Source: Paenarthrobacter sp. GOM3 (GTDB lineage: Bacteria; Actinomycetota; Actinomycetes; Actinomycetales; Micrococcaceae). From it: a stretch of DNA of 64,000 nt. The DNA lies in assembly GCF_018215265.2 (NCBI RefSeq), contig NZ_CP136562.1, positions 1,178,001 through 1,242,000 of the forward strand, written 5' to 3'. Numbering within the stretch: the first letter of the stretch is position 1; each line of letters opens with the position of its first letter. This document shows positions 1 to 9,374 of this stretch, in pieces. The notes beneath the pieces are model-generated. The model did not search any database. It saw only the letters and a program-made list of their open reading frames with translations, and was not told the origin of the DNA. Made by a program: the position numbers and the translations under genes.

Positions 1-1063
1 TCGCCGCTACCTCGGGTTTCGCAGCCTCAGTCTTGTCGAGCAGGCGTTTACGGATGACTTCTTCAACGTCCTGGCTGGTGAGTTTGAGCCTGTTCTTGAA
101 GCGGGCCTCCGTCTTGGAGAAGTCGTTGGCCTGCGACTTCGTGCGGTCACCGCCGACCTTCTCCATGTCTTCCTGTGCGGTGACGAAGATCCATGCCCTG
201 CCCTTACACTTGGTGGCCAGGGATTCGGCGATGGTCTGGAGGTTCAGCATCAGCTGGGTGTTCGTGCCGATGAATTGACCCACCTCGTCGACGAAGAAGT
301 TCAGGCGAAACCCCTCGGGTTGCTGGTTTAGCCAAGCTTCGACTTCGTCGGCGAAGTCCTCGATCGAGACTGAATAGCTGGTGCTGTATTGGCGGATGAT
401 GCCGGGACTTGCGGATCCATTGACCTCGGCGAAGGCCTGGTCGATGTGCCCGGCTTCGAGTGCAGCTTGTTCTCGTCCCTGCTTCCATGCGATACCGGCG
501 ATGCGTTCGAATGCGGTTTTGAAATCGTTGTATTGCCCACGGCTGTCGAGGTCGCGTTCGAAGCGGGCAATGTGGCCCTGGTTGCCGTAGTACCCGCGGG
601 ATTCGTCGAAGACCTTCACGAACACCTTGAGGAGGGCGTCGTTTTGATCCTTTGAGATCAGCGTGGCCTTCTGGTCGATGTTGAACAGCAGGCTCTTCGC
701 GGCGATGCGGTCAGCCTTTTCGATCAGCGCGGGAAGGAACGCGTCGTCGGCCCTGCCACGGAAGTGCTCAGAGACCTTGGCACGCGGGTAGTCGTGGCCG
801 TCGATGTCCCCGAGCAGGTGCGCGAGCATCTTCAGCAGGTGTGACTTACCGGAGCCGAAGAAGCCAGAAATCCAGACGCCGTTGGCGTTCGTGTAGTTCG
901 TGTAGGCCTCCAACACGTGTTCGAGGCCCTTGGCAGCCTCGTTCGTGAGGACGTATTCCTCGACCTCAGTGGCGAGGTGTGAGGTGTCATCGGCCTTGAT
1001 GACTCCCTCGATGGCACGGCCGATCGGCCTGGCGAAGATTTCGTTGATCGTGGTCACGCTCAT
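1..1063 (-). CDS. brxC: BREX P-loop protein BrxC, N-terminal part (cut by window edge)
   Basis: Large ATPase of the BREX phage-exclusion system. The protein starts MSVTTINEIFARPIGR and has a Walker A motif GFFGSGKS at about residues 67-74 (Lys73), followed by HLLKML. Further on, a segment with FFVDEVGQFIG looks like the Walker B strand. This arrangement is typical of BrxC/PglY proteins, which exceed 1,000 residues, so only the first third or so is present. The ATG at 1063 overlaps the stop of brxB by ATGA, so the two are translationally coupled. The methyltransferase (pglX), phosphatase (pglZ) and BrxL would be expected beyond the left edge. Family assignment rests on the motif and on the diagnostic neighbours BrxB and BrxA. 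Confidence 0.88.
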   Translation of the reverse strand, partial: MSVTTINEIFARPIGRAIEGVIKADDTSHLATEVEEYVLTNEAAKGLEHVLEAYTNYTNANGVWISGFFGSGKSHLLKMLAHLLGDIDGHDYPRAKVSEHFRGRADDAFLPALIEKADRIAAKSLLFNIDQKATLISKDQNDALLKVFVKVFDESRGYYGNQGHIARFERDLDSRGQYNDFKTAFERIAGIAWKQGREQAALEAGHIDQAFAEVNGSASPGIIRQYSTSYSVSIEDFADEVEAWLNQQPEGFRLNFFVDEVGQFIGTNTQLMLNLQTIAESLATKCKGRAWIFVTAQEDMEKVGGDRTKSQANDFSKTEARFKNRLKLTSQDVEEVIRKRLLDKTEAAKPEVAA

Positions 1064-1668
1064 GCTTCCTGTTCCAGAATGTCCTTGGCCCGGTAGTAGC
1101 TGTCACTGGCGCTGAGGTTCAGCGCCCGTAGCTGGTGACCACTGGCCTGAGTGAACTCGTACGTCCCCGGGAACCATGCCAGCATCGGACGACCCGTCAC
1201 GACGCTCTGCAGGTTCTCCAACACCGTGTGGGTGCGAATGAAGGGGAACACCTCGCCGAGGCCAACGAGGAAGACCATGTCGCTCGGCTCTGCGTCCAGA
1301 CGGGTCCGGATCGCGGGAGCGAGGTGATCGTGCGGGTCAAGCATGCCCTGCACCATCTCGCGGAACTCGGCCTTGTCAAGGTCCGGTTCCAATGCCAAGA
1401 CCCGATCCCATACCCCCCGTTCTCTGAGCAGCTGCACGGCAAGGTCGTAGAGGTTGATCTCCACGACGTTCAATCCGTCGTCGCTACGGAGTTTCGTGAT
1501 GACGCGGTCGCGGAGGTCGTCGACGTCACGGGCCCACGCGGGCGGGTAGTGATAGATGAAGAACGGCACCTCCTTGGAGAGGCCCTCCATCTTCAAGAAC
1601 CGCGTACTGCGCAGCACCTCGTAGACATGCTTTTCATCGCTCGTGAGGCTTCGCTTGGTCGTGCTCAT
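1060..1668 (-). CDS. brxB: BREX protein BrxB (DUF1788 family)
   Basis: 202-residue protein of the DUF1788/BrxB family, a core BREX component of unknown biochemical role. Recognisable features are the N-terminal PFFIYHYPP segment, the central FLVGLGEVFPFIRTH motif and the C-terminal GRPMLAWFPGTYEF stretch. Length matches the family, about 190-200 residues. It lies between brxA and brxC with ATGA overlaps on both sides, the standard brxA-brxB-brxC order of type 1 BREX. No signal peptide or membrane segment is visible. Confidence 0.9.
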   Translation of the reverse strand: MSTTKRSLTSDEKHVYEVLRSTRFLKMEGLSKEVPFFIYHYPPAWARDVDDLRDRVITKLRSDDGLNVVEINLYDLAVQLLRERGVWDRVLALEPDLDKAEFREMVQGMLDPHDHLAPAIRTRLDAEPSDMVFLVGLGEVFPFIRTHTVLENLQSVVTGRPMLAWFPGTYEFTQASGHQLRALNLSASDSYYRAKDILEQEA

Positions 1669-2288
1669 CGCGTCGCCTCCATAGGCAGAGTGGTTGGGAA
1701 GAATCGAATGTCGCTTGGGGCTCGTGTAGCAAGAGCGTCGTAGACTCGCTCTGAGAGCACCGCCGGAACGATCGCACCTTCTTCGCTGCGAAGCCCCGCC
1801 TCGTTTAGCATGCGAAACAGTGTTCTACGCAGTTCTCGGCCCGTGGACGGTTTTAATTCGTCAAGCTCGGGGTGCCACAGTCTCTTGGCGGAGATGAAAC
1901 GTTCGTAGTCGTCGACACTGATCGTGGGCGTGAGGACTAGGAACCGCTCACGGAGTACTTCTTCGGCAAACTCACCTATCAGGTCGTATCGGCGGCAGGC
2001 GGCGGCCCACAGCAGGTGGCGTTGTTCCGTAGGGCTGGCTGTTGTTAGAAATACGACTTCGGAGTCACTAAGTACACTAAGCCGCTGAATGGTCTCGCGG
2101 GTGAGACGAGCGCTCGAAGTTCTGGTTTTTGATTGAAGAAGATTCTTATCCACAATCAAGGCACGAGTCGCTGGCCAATCGAAGCAACTCAGGTAGATTG
2201 AGGCTACGACTTGGGTTTCTCGAACCAATAGGCCACCGCTGGTGAACGACAACGCATACCGTTCCTGCTGGCCGCTTGTCGCCGACAA
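1665..2288 (-). CDS. brxA: BREX protein BrxA (DUF1819 family)
   Basis: 207-residue protein resembling DUF1819/BrxA, the first gene of type 1 BREX operons; characterised BrxA proteins bind DNA. Typical segments are SFTSGGLL near the N terminus, LLWAAACRRY in the middle and the FISAKRLWHPELDEL stretch. The chosen start is a TTG at 2288, preceded by GGAGG about six bases upstream; no in-frame ATG gives a comparable site. Its stop overlaps the brxB start. Base composition is visibly more AT-rich than the chromosomal backbone further right, which fits acquired DNA. No brxR-type WYL regulator lies upstream. Confidence 0.87.
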   Translation of the reverse strand: MSATSGQQERYALSFTSGGLLVRETQVVASIYLSCFDWPATRALIVDKNLLQSKTRTSSARLTRETIQRLSVLSDSEVVFLTTASPTEQRHLLWAAACRRYDLIGEFAEEVLRERFLVLTPTISVDDYERFISAKRLWHPELDELKPSTGRELRRTLFRMLNEAGLRSEEGAIVPAVLSERVYDALATRAPSDIRFFPTTLPMEATR

Positions 2289-2779
2289 AAAATCCTCCGT
2301 TTAGGTTTCTGAGCATTAGACCTGCATACATCGAGCCACCGACGGGCAGTGGTGGCGAGACGCGTGGTGTCGATTCTTGCACCGTCGGAACAGGCGCTTA
2401 GACGGAAGTCCATCTAACCTGAACTTGCCCTTAGTTCGGCGAACCTGCTACGACTCCCGATGATACCGGACAGCGTCGATAAGAGCGGCCGGCTGGTCGC
2501 CATAGACGAGTGCCTCACGTGAAGGCGCCGAAGAATCCCGGCAGAAGTCCTCGGAAGAGTGCGTCCCGGAGCGTGGGACTGCAAGCTCCTAGTGTCGTCT
2601 GCTGATTCGCGCGTTGGTGGTGCTAGATATGTAGTTGGTTGTGGAAGCCGTTTGGTGACGGTTCATCTCGGTTCGTGACCATGGTGCATTTTGGTTGCGC
2701 CGCTGCACAGAAATTGGAGCTCATGGATGTCATGCACAGATGACCCAAAATTTATCGCTCTGCGCGTGAGGGAAGAGGC
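2289..2779. promoter_or_regulatory. Divergent intergenic region between BREX and McrBC
   Basis: About 490 bases between the divergent brxA and mcrB starts, without a convincing gene; the short frames here are low quality. It must carry both promoters. ATTTTGG near 2690 and CCAAAAT near 2744 form a 7-bp inverted repeat upstream of mcrB, a possible operator. Inferred only from position. Confidence 0.4.
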
Positions 2780-5710
2780 ATGAGCGATCCGCGATGGCAT
2801 CAGTTCATGGAGTTTGCTGCTCTGTTCGCCAAGACCGTGAATCTCGACGCAGACGAATACAATTTCAAGCTTGGCATTGCAGAACGGATGGGATCGTCTC
2901 GCAAGCTGTTCGTAGCACAGGATCCCTCTTGGTTCGAATCTCTGCGGAAGGACTTGGTGGCCTCAGGGCTGCTCAATCCTTACTTCATGATGAAGTTTGT
3001 GGACGCAGGGCGGCAGCACCCCGAAGAGCTCTGGTCGGTGCTTGAACCTGTTTGGGGCGAGGCCCCCGACACCCGTGTGTTGGATGCATTCTTGCAGCAG
3101 CTGCATCCAATGAATCACAAGCAATTTACTGTCGGAAGTGTGACTTCACTGGGCTCTGTACTGTTCATGGCCTCTGATCCATACGGTCACCCGCCGTATC
3201 GGGCACAAGCCGTCAAGAACTTCCTTAAGCTCGTTGGCTGGGATGATCGTGGGGCTCACGATGGATCGACTCGGCGTTACGAACTCTTCCTTGAGTCGCT
3301 TGATGAGATCCTGCGGCTGGCCCCAAAATACGGAATTAAGGTCCGCGATAGGTTAGACGCCCAAGGATTGATGTGGACTGTGATGAACCTCAACCCGACG
3401 GATGAGTGGAGCCCTGCCAACAGTCAGGCATTCCGCGTATGGAGGGGTGACAAAATGGCGGCTGATGTCAGCTCTCCCAACAGCGTGACACCGGAACAAA
3501 CGCCAGCGAGGCTACTCATCACCGGGGGGCTTCGGGGGCAGGCTTCGCCTCTCGACGGCGTCACTCACACGTGGACAGCTGAAGCAGCTGCTGATCTCGT
3601 CGCTAGGCAGAACACTACGAAGGTTGATCCAGGGTCTTTCATGTCCAAGTTGGAGCGTCAGCTGGCTGGTGCCTCCCGGGAAACCATTCTCTTGACAGCT
3701 GAACTGCTTTACCTCCAAGTCCTTCCACTGAGTAACGTTTCGGCGGCAACTAAGATTGCCCGGATTGAGAAGGTCCTATCCTGGGCACCGGGGACAAAGG
3801 CCGAGCTGCCGGAGGAACTGCGCCATGGACTTCAAAGCGAGGGTGCCTTCAACGGCGGAGTGGGGTTCAACATTCAGGTTGCAGACCATGTGGCCTGGCT
3901 TAGCCGATTTGTGGAATACGCGGCGAGCCAGCCCCAGAGTCTGATCAACTCGGCCCTGGCGGATCCGTGGGAATTCGTTGGGCTTACACAATCTGTTCCC
4001 CATGACTGGCCCACTATCCGCTACAGCATCGATTTTCTTGCGTGGCCGGATCATCTTCAGCCTGTGGTGAGCAAGGATCACAGGATTAAGATCCGAAACG
4101 CTTTCGCAGGAATTATCGGGGGGCCAACCGGTAATTCCGAGATTGACATTGCCAAGGACCTGTTCGCCATCCGGAAAGCACAGCAGGGCGACTCGGATGA
4201 GTTCATCGAATGGTATGACGAACCGTACCTTGGCGAGTGGCAGCCGTCGGATAATTCGGGGCGACGGGCCTGGCTGGTTCGCCAGAATCAGGGCGGCGTT
4301 GGGATGATCGATTCCTGGCTCGGAAAGGACTTCGTCTCCCTCAGGGCACAGCACCTAGGCTCACCTTCTCCTCGAAGCAATTTTGATGAGGTACAGGCCG
4401 CGGTAAATGCTGGATATCAGCACATCGACTATGCGGAACGTAAAGTCCGGGCCCAAGAGTTCTACCGATTCCTCAGCCAGATGAAGGTGGACGATTTAGT
4501 CCTGACAGCCTTCGAAAGCAACCTCTACCTGGGCGTAATCACCGGCGAAGCGGAGTACGTGGACGACGAGACATCCCGTTTGCGTAGGCAAGTCACGTGG
4601 CGCCGCGAACCCATAGCCAATGATGATCTCCCGGCGCCGATGCCGCGGTTGTTGGAGGAACAGGGATCCGTCGTCGACCTCACGGATGCGCTCTCCATCG
4701 TCAGCGCGTGGTCCGCGGCCGAACCGGTGGTGGACGGCATCACACCGGAGACGACCGCACTGCCGCAGCCCGTCGTCGTACCCCAACTGCGCGAAGCGAC
4801 CGTTGATCTCGCAACCAAGCTGCACGTCCAGCGGGACGACATTCAGGAAGTCATTCGTCTGCTGCAGACGCGTCAGCAGATCGTTTTCTACGGTCCTCCC
4901 GGGACCGGCAAAACGTACCTGGCAGGCAAGATCGCACGCTTCCTGGCAGGGGAGGAACACGGGGACCACGTCAAGACGGTACAGTTCCATCCTTCGTACG
5001 CGTACGAGGACTTCTTTGAGGGCTACCGTCCCGCGAAGTCCGACGGCGGGGATGTTGGCTTTAGCCTCGAACCCGGACCTCTGCGGCGAATCGCCGCAGA
5101 GGCTTCGCTGGACGGGAACGGTGACAAGCCATATTTCCTGATCATCGATGAGATGAACCGCGGGAATCTTGCAAAGATCTTCGGTGAGCTGTATTTCCTG
5201 TTGGAGTACCGCGACCAAGGAATCAACCTGCAGTACAACCCGCAGCAGACATTCGTGCTGCCACCGAATCTGTTCATCATTGGCACGATGAATACCGCCG
5301 ACCGCTCAATTGCCATGGTGGACGCCGCGATCCGACGCCGGTTCGCGTTTGTGGAGCTTCATCCGCAGGAAGGCATGATCTCTGGCATGCTCGAGCGCTT
5401 CCTGGAGACGACCGGTCAGCCGGCCCTGCGCGCCGACCTGCTAAATGCACTGAACAGCGAGCTTGGTGATACGAAGCGCGACTTGATGATAGGGCCTTCA
5501 TATTTCATGAAGGAGCATGCGGAAACTGACCAGGGTCTGGCCGAGATCTGGAAGTACGAGTTGTTGCCGTTGCTCGAGGAACACTATTTCGGACAAATGA
5601 GTCGGGAAAAGATCCGTGAGAAGTTCGGCCTCGCCGCCATTCGGCGCAAAGCGAGCGGTGACGTCGGCCCGAATGGCGATGTTTCGGACCTTGGCGACGC
5701 CCGAGCCTAA
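2780..5710 (+). CDS. mcrB: McrB-like AAA+ GTPase subunit of a modification-dependent restriction system
   Basis: 976-residue NTPase driving McrC cleavage of modified DNA. The AAA+ domain occupies about residues 680-940: Walker A GPPGTGKT at 705-712, Walker B LIIDEMNRG with Asp790-Glu791, and the McrB signature MNTADRS at 837-843, which in McrB marks GTP use. At about residues 495-615 lies a PUA/EVE-like segment (AWLVRQNQGG early, then DDLVLTAF and LYLGVITGEAEYV), a fold that often reads modified bases. The first 480 residues are helical and not recognised. It starts at ATG 2780 behind GGAAGAGG. The stop shares one base with the mcrC start (TAATG). About twice the length of E. coli McrB because of the long N-terminal part. 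Confidence 0.88.
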   Translation: MSDPRWHQFMEFAALFAKTVNLDADEYNFKLGIAERMGSSRKLFVAQDPSWFESLRKDLVASGLLNPYFMMKFVDAGRQHPEELWSVLEPVWGEAPDTRVLDAFLQQLHPMNHKQFTVGSVTSLGSVLFMASDPYGHPPYRAQAVKNFLKLVGWDDRGAHDGSTRRYELFLESLDEILRLAPKYGIKVRDRLDAQGLMWTVMNLNPTDEWSPANSQAFRVWRGDKMAADVSSPNSVTPEQTPARLLITGGLRGQASPLDGVTHTWTAEAAADLVARQNTTKVDPGSFMSKLERQLAGASRETILLTAELLYLQVLPLSNVSAATKIARIEKVLSWAPGTKAELPEELRHGLQSEGAFNGGVGFNIQVADHVAWLSRFVEYAASQPQSLINSALADPWEFVGLTQSVPHDWPTIRYSIDFLAWPDHLQPVVSKDHRIKIRNAFAGIIGGPTGNSEIDIAKDLFAIRKAQQGDSDEFIEWYDEPYLGEWQPSDNSGRRAWLVRQNQGGVGMIDSWLGKDFVSLRAQHLGSPSPRSNFDEVQAAVNAGYQHIDYAERKVRAQEFYRFLSQMKVDDLVLTAFESNLYLGVITGEAEYVDDETSRLRRQVTWRREPIANDDLPAPMPRLLEEQGSVVDLTDALSIVSAWSAAEPVVDGITPETTALPQPVVVPQLREATVDLATKLHVQRDDIQEVIRLLQTRQQIVFYGPPGTGKTYLAGKIARFLAGEEHGDHVKTVQFHPSYAYEDFFEGYRPAKSDGGDVGFSLEPGPLRRIAAEASLDGNGDKPYFLIIDEMNRGNLAKIFGELYFLLEYRDQGINLQYNPQQTFVLPPNLFIIGTMNTADRSIAMVDAAIRRRFAFVELHPQEGMISGMLERFLETTGQPALRADLLNALNSELGDTKRDLMIGPSYFMKEHAETDQGLAEIWKYELLPLLEEHYFGQMSREKIREKFGLAAIRRKASGDVGPNGDVSDLGDARA

Positions 5711-6936
5711 TGCCGACGCAGATCATCCTCGACGAGCTTCAGGGCCACCCGGAGCCCGTCGTGCTGGAACGCGAAGTGGCGGCCACCCTGCGGGATACCG
5801 GTTTGGTTTCCGTTGTCCCGGCGCATAACGGTGCTTGGACAATTCTGCCTTCTGGCAAGGTTGGCTCCGTCCAGATTGATGACCTTCTCGTCAGGGTGAA
5901 CCCTAAGGAAAGGGTGCGTCTCAGCAGATTGCTCTTTTTGCTGGGCTACGCCGCCGACCCTGGGTTTAGGCCGGACAATGTGGCTGCGGAAGAGGACGAG
6001 GATCTCTTTGCTGTGTTGGGTGAATCGCTTGCAAGGCACGGTGAACGGGCACTCGAACGCGGCCCTCTGAACGGCTACGTGCACGTGGAAGAATCACTGC
6101 GGACAGTCAGGGGGCGAATCCGCGTCGGCGATCAGATGACCCGCCGGCCTGGGATGCTCCTGCCACTAGAAGTGTCGTATGACGACTACACCTCGGACGT
6201 AGCGGAAAACCAGATTCTTCGGGCGGCCATTCGGATGATGCTCCATGTTCCGCGGTTGACTGACTCCCTTGTTGTGCGACTTGCGCACTTGGACTCCAAG
6301 CTCGACGGTGTTTCGGCCTTAAAGCATGGAGCTCCGCTGCCGTCTTGGAGCGAATCTCGTATAAACGGGCATTACGTGCCAGCGTTGCGGTTGTCCGAGA
6401 TCATCCTTCAGACCATGTCCGCCGAAGCTGGAATGGGCCACCGTGCAGTTGCGTCTTTTGTGGTGAATATGGCCACCGTGTTTGAGGACTTTGTTGCGAC
6501 CGCGCTTAAGGAGGCGCTGGAGCCATACCCAGGGCTGACAGAGTGGCAATACGAAACGTTTATGGACGAAGCAGAGCCCGGGTACCCCGGCAGTGACAGA
6601 GTACGGATGTACGTGGACGTGGTGCACTCCGTCCGGGGACGCCCAGCGATGATCTTTGATGCCAAGTACAAGGCGGCGTCTGCAAGCGGAGCCTATCCGA
6701 ATGCTGACCACTACCAGATGCTGGCCTACTGCACCGCGCTTGGGGTGCCTCGTGCCTGGCTCGTTTACGCAGGTGGGGGACAGCCTCGTTCCCGCCGAGT
6801 ACTGAATACGGGAGTGTCCGTGGTGGAGTTTCCGCTGGATCTTTCGCGGGAGCCAGAGGCCCTCCTAGCGCGGGTGCGGGAATTAGCAAGTCGTGCCCAT
6901 AGCGAATTCGGCGTCCATGCGGTGGCGGGCTCCTAG
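5710..6936 (+). CDS. mcrC: McrC-like PD-(D/E)XK nuclease subunit
   Basis: 408-residue partner of the preceding McrB. The C-terminal nuclease shows Asp303 in YVDVV, then Asp317-Ala-Lys319 in IFDAKYK, then Gln336 in DHYQMLAYC: a complete PD-(D/E)XK set including the downstream Gln helix. The central helix with MATVFEDFV is typical of McrC. The N-terminal half is the usual beta-rich McrC region. Start and upstream stop overlap by one base, so expression is coupled. Together the two genes should cut incoming DNA carrying modified bases; which modification is recognised cannot be read from the sequence. Confidence 0.88.
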   Translation: MPTQIILDELQGHPEPVVLEREVAATLRDTGLVSVVPAHNGAWTILPSGKVGSVQIDDLLVRVNPKERVRLSRLLFLLGYAADPGFRPDNVAAEEDEDLFAVLGESLARHGERALERGPLNGYVHVEESLRTVRGRIRVGDQMTRRPGMLLPLEVSYDDYTSDVAENQILRAAIRMMLHVPRLTDSLVVRLAHLDSKLDGVSALKHGAPLPSWSESRINGHYVPALRLSEIILQTMSAEAGMGHRAVASFVVNMATVFEDFVATALKEALEPYPGLTEWQYETFMDEAEPGYPGSDRVRMYVDVVHSVRGRPAMIFDAKYKAASASGAYPNADHYQMLAYCTALGVPRAWLVYAGGGQPRSRRVLNTGVSVVEFPLDLSREPEALLARVRELASRAHSEFGVHAVAGS

Positions 6937-7181
6937 AACTTATTGGCTGAGCAACAATCAAGCTTTGTCCGAGTTCGCTTATATAACCCGGGTCCGGTTC
7001 GTCGGTGGAATGGGGGAGCCTCAGGTTCACTGCCTCTATGTAAAACTGCTTTCACTTGATGTCCATGAGAGGCTTGAAGATCTCGCTTCTTCGAGATGGC
7101 ACCATTTTCATGACTATGCTTACCCAAAAGGCCTGGTCTAGCCGTTCAGGATTTCCAGGGGTGGACGCGAAAGGACTTTTC

Positions 7182-9035
7182 TTGTCGAACGAATCAATCC
7201 TGCTGTTCTTGCATGGTGTGGGAAGTGGCGATCAGGAGGACCGCTGGATGGTCGGGCTGACGCAATCTTTGGAGCGGCTCGGCTACCCTAATTTGGAGTC
7301 GCTGCGCGTCATAGCCCCTAAATATGCACATGCCTTAAAAGGCTCAGACGAACCGTGCCAGTTGCCGGGGTTGACTATCAAGCAGCCTCTTCGGGAGGCG
7401 GCTAAAAAGAACCGCCGCGAATTCGAACGTCGCATCGGAGCCCTGGAGTCCAGACTCGGTCGTCACGATAGGGGCCGCGGCTATATTGGCGGTGACGTCG
7501 CGGTCAATGCCTCAGTCGAGTTGCCACCTTTTCGGCAAGCGCACAACTACCTGAATAATCCGAAAATTCGAGCTCAGGTTCTGGACCGCATTCTACGTAA
7601 ACTTCCAGAGTCAGGGAGGCTTGTGATCGTGGGGCACAGCCTCGGTTCGGTCATCGCAGCCGACATCATCCGGCGTTTGCCTGTGGGCCTTGAGGTCGCT
7701 GGCATGGTCACGATCGGGAGCCCCCTGGCGAACGGTGGCTTCGACATGGATAAACTTCGCGACACCATGAGTGAGCCGCCGACGAATTTGGCATGGTGGG
7801 TGAACTTCTGGAATGTAGCTGACCCTGTGGCAGCCCACCGTGGCGTGTCGTCCGCTTTTCCATGGATGATTGATTTTCGGATTAACACCAAGGCGCTGCC
7901 ATTTACCGCTCATGCGGCAGCCGAGTACCTCGTGAATGACGCCGTGGCTGCCGCCATCGGCTTTGCCCTTTACGGGTCCAAAACTACAGAAGTTGCGCAG
8001 GCAGGAAGAGGGCTGGACATTCCATTGGACGCCACAGAGCACTTCGCACTCCTGGCCCTGAGGTACGCCTACCTGATGATGGCACGCCTTGAAGGCGAAC
8101 GAAAAGATCGCTTTGCGGGGGCCCTTCGGCAAGTGCAGGCGGCCGCCGTCGAAGACATCAGGAGACGAAACCTCCGCGACGGCAGGCCGATGCCATCAGA
8201 AGTTGCCAGACTCGAATTCGACCTGTCCGATCCAGAGACTCCAGTACCCGAGCCGCTTCCGAGCAGTCACATCACGAAAGAGGAAGCCGTTGTCCTTCTG
8301 ACTGTGCTTGCGGCGGAAAATGTCATACGCCCCTTCGAGATCTCGATCCCCAGAAAGCTATGGCAGGAAGCCATGGAGGACCTCGCCGCGGAGATGGGGC
8401 TGGGAAGCCTGTACGGCGCAGACGTGTTCGTAGCGGCAAAGCTTTCGCAAGACGCACTCAGCGGCAGTCGTGGGGTCAATTGGATAAAGTGGGGCGCCCT
8501 CGGTGCGGGCGCGGCAGCCATAGTCGTGGCGACGGGTGGCTTAGCGCTCGCTGCAGGGCCAGGCCTTGCAGGAGCGGCAGTGATCACGAGCGCGTTAGCC
8601 AGTTTCGGTCCCGGCGGAATGATTGGTGGCCTCCTAACTGCGGGCACACTGGTTACGGCCGGTGGCGGCGGCATTGCATACGGATTAGCCAGTCCTGGAA
8701 CCACGGCGGAAACTCTTGTTGGCGTTATTGAGCGCCGGCTCGCAGCAGCAATTCTGCGCCAGCGGCAGCATCTCGATCCTGACGAAGGCCTCTGGTCGGT
8801 CCTCGTAGAAACTGAAATAGAGGTGCGGCGTGAACACGAGCGGCTTGATGAGTTTTCTGATGCGTCGGCACCTGCGCTCAAGGAGCTGAAACGGAAGATT
8901 GAAGCCATCGAGCGGGCGCTGAAATACCTTACTGACCACGGCTTGGAGCCTCGCGTCGATTCTCCTCAGGAGGACGAGTACCCAACAGCAACTTTCTCCG
9001 AGAGGGAACCTTGGTTTTCTAAACAAGGAGGGTGA
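7182..9035 (+). CDS. Alpha/beta hydrolase fused to a glycine-rich hydrophobic C-terminal region; possible defence effector
   Basis: 617-residue protein I cannot name. The N-terminal half is an alpha/beta hydrolase: ILLFLHGVGSGD near residue 6 (oxyanion region) and the nucleophile elbow GHSLGS at about 151-156 with Ser153. Residues about 433-506 form a long Gly/Ala-rich hydrophobic stretch (GALGAGAAAIVV through GGGGIAYGL) able to form paired membrane helices, followed by a charged coiled-coil-like tail. I chose TTG 7182 because AAAGGA stands six bases upstream; ATG 7065 and GTG 7161 have poor sites. It follows mcrC on the same strand after about 245 bases. A lipase or membrane-damaging effector is a guess from the architecture. 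Confidence 0.62.
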   Translation: MSNESILLFLHGVGSGDQEDRWMVGLTQSLERLGYPNLESLRVIAPKYAHALKGSDEPCQLPGLTIKQPLREAAKKNRREFERRIGALESRLGRHDRGRGYIGGDVAVNASVELPPFRQAHNYLNNPKIRAQVLDRILRKLPESGRLVIVGHSLGSVIAADIIRRLPVGLEVAGMVTIGSPLANGGFDMDKLRDTMSEPPTNLAWWVNFWNVADPVAAHRGVSSAFPWMIDFRINTKALPFTAHAAAEYLVNDAVAAAIGFALYGSKTTEVAQAGRGLDIPLDATEHFALLALRYAYLMMARLEGERKDRFAGALRQVQAAAVEDIRRRNLRDGRPMPSEVARLEFDLSDPETPVPEPLPSSHITKEEAVVLLTVLAAENVIRPFEISIPRKLWQEAMEDLAAEMGLGSLYGADVFVAAKLSQDALSGSRGVNWIKWGALGAGAAAIVVATGGLALAAGPGLAGAAVITSALASFGPGGMIGGLLTAGTLVTAGGGGIAYGLASPGTTAETLVGVIERRLAAAILRQRQHLDPDEGLWSVLVETEIEVRREHERLDEFSDASAPALKELKRKIEAIERALKYLTDHGLEPRVDSPQEDEYPTATFSEREPWFSKQGG

Positions 9036-9139
9036 CCGGCCTCAAACGCGGCACAGACCGTCACTACCCATCCGAAGTCTTTGATGGGCGTGAGCCGTTA
9101 GGCTTCTTGGACGACATCGTAAGGGGAACGATTCTGAAG

Positions 9140-9340
9140 ATGACTTCCGCACGTAAGCTCCGCGTTTTGAACATTTCCGCCACAGTCCTGCTGGTGACCG
9201 TTGTGACTCTGCAATCCACCCAAGGGATTAGCATGTTCTGGGGCATGGCGCTCCTGGTACTCATCGGGGTCCCGACGACGGTCCTTTGGGTGATCCTTGA
9301 GCGGCGCCAGGGCGCCGAGAAGATGAGGGACGGGGCGTAG
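9140..9340 (+). CDS. Small two-helix membrane protein (paralogue of the one at 14247)
   Basis: 66-residue protein with two hydrophobic helices (about residues 12-27 and 33-55) and a basic tail ending VILERRQGAEKMRDGA. A paralogue of exactly 66 residues at 14247-14447 has the same layout and a matching tail, VIKERLQGASKGDEAQ. That match favours ATG 9140. An alternative GTG at 9032 overlaps the hydrolase stop but has AAGGAGG almost touching the start, which is too close. Function unknown. Both copies sit beside a flavin monooxygenase gene or its remnant. Confidence 0.5.
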   Translation: MTSARKLRVLNISATVLLVTVVTLQSTQGISMFWGMALLVLIGVPTTVLWVILERRQGAEKMRDGA

Positions 9341-9374
9341 CGCGTCGCCGTCGTCGTCGTAGCTAGTCAGACTG

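Noticed and set aside
4345..4360. CACCTAG inside mcrB
   Set aside because: Single copy within coding sequence; chance occurrence.
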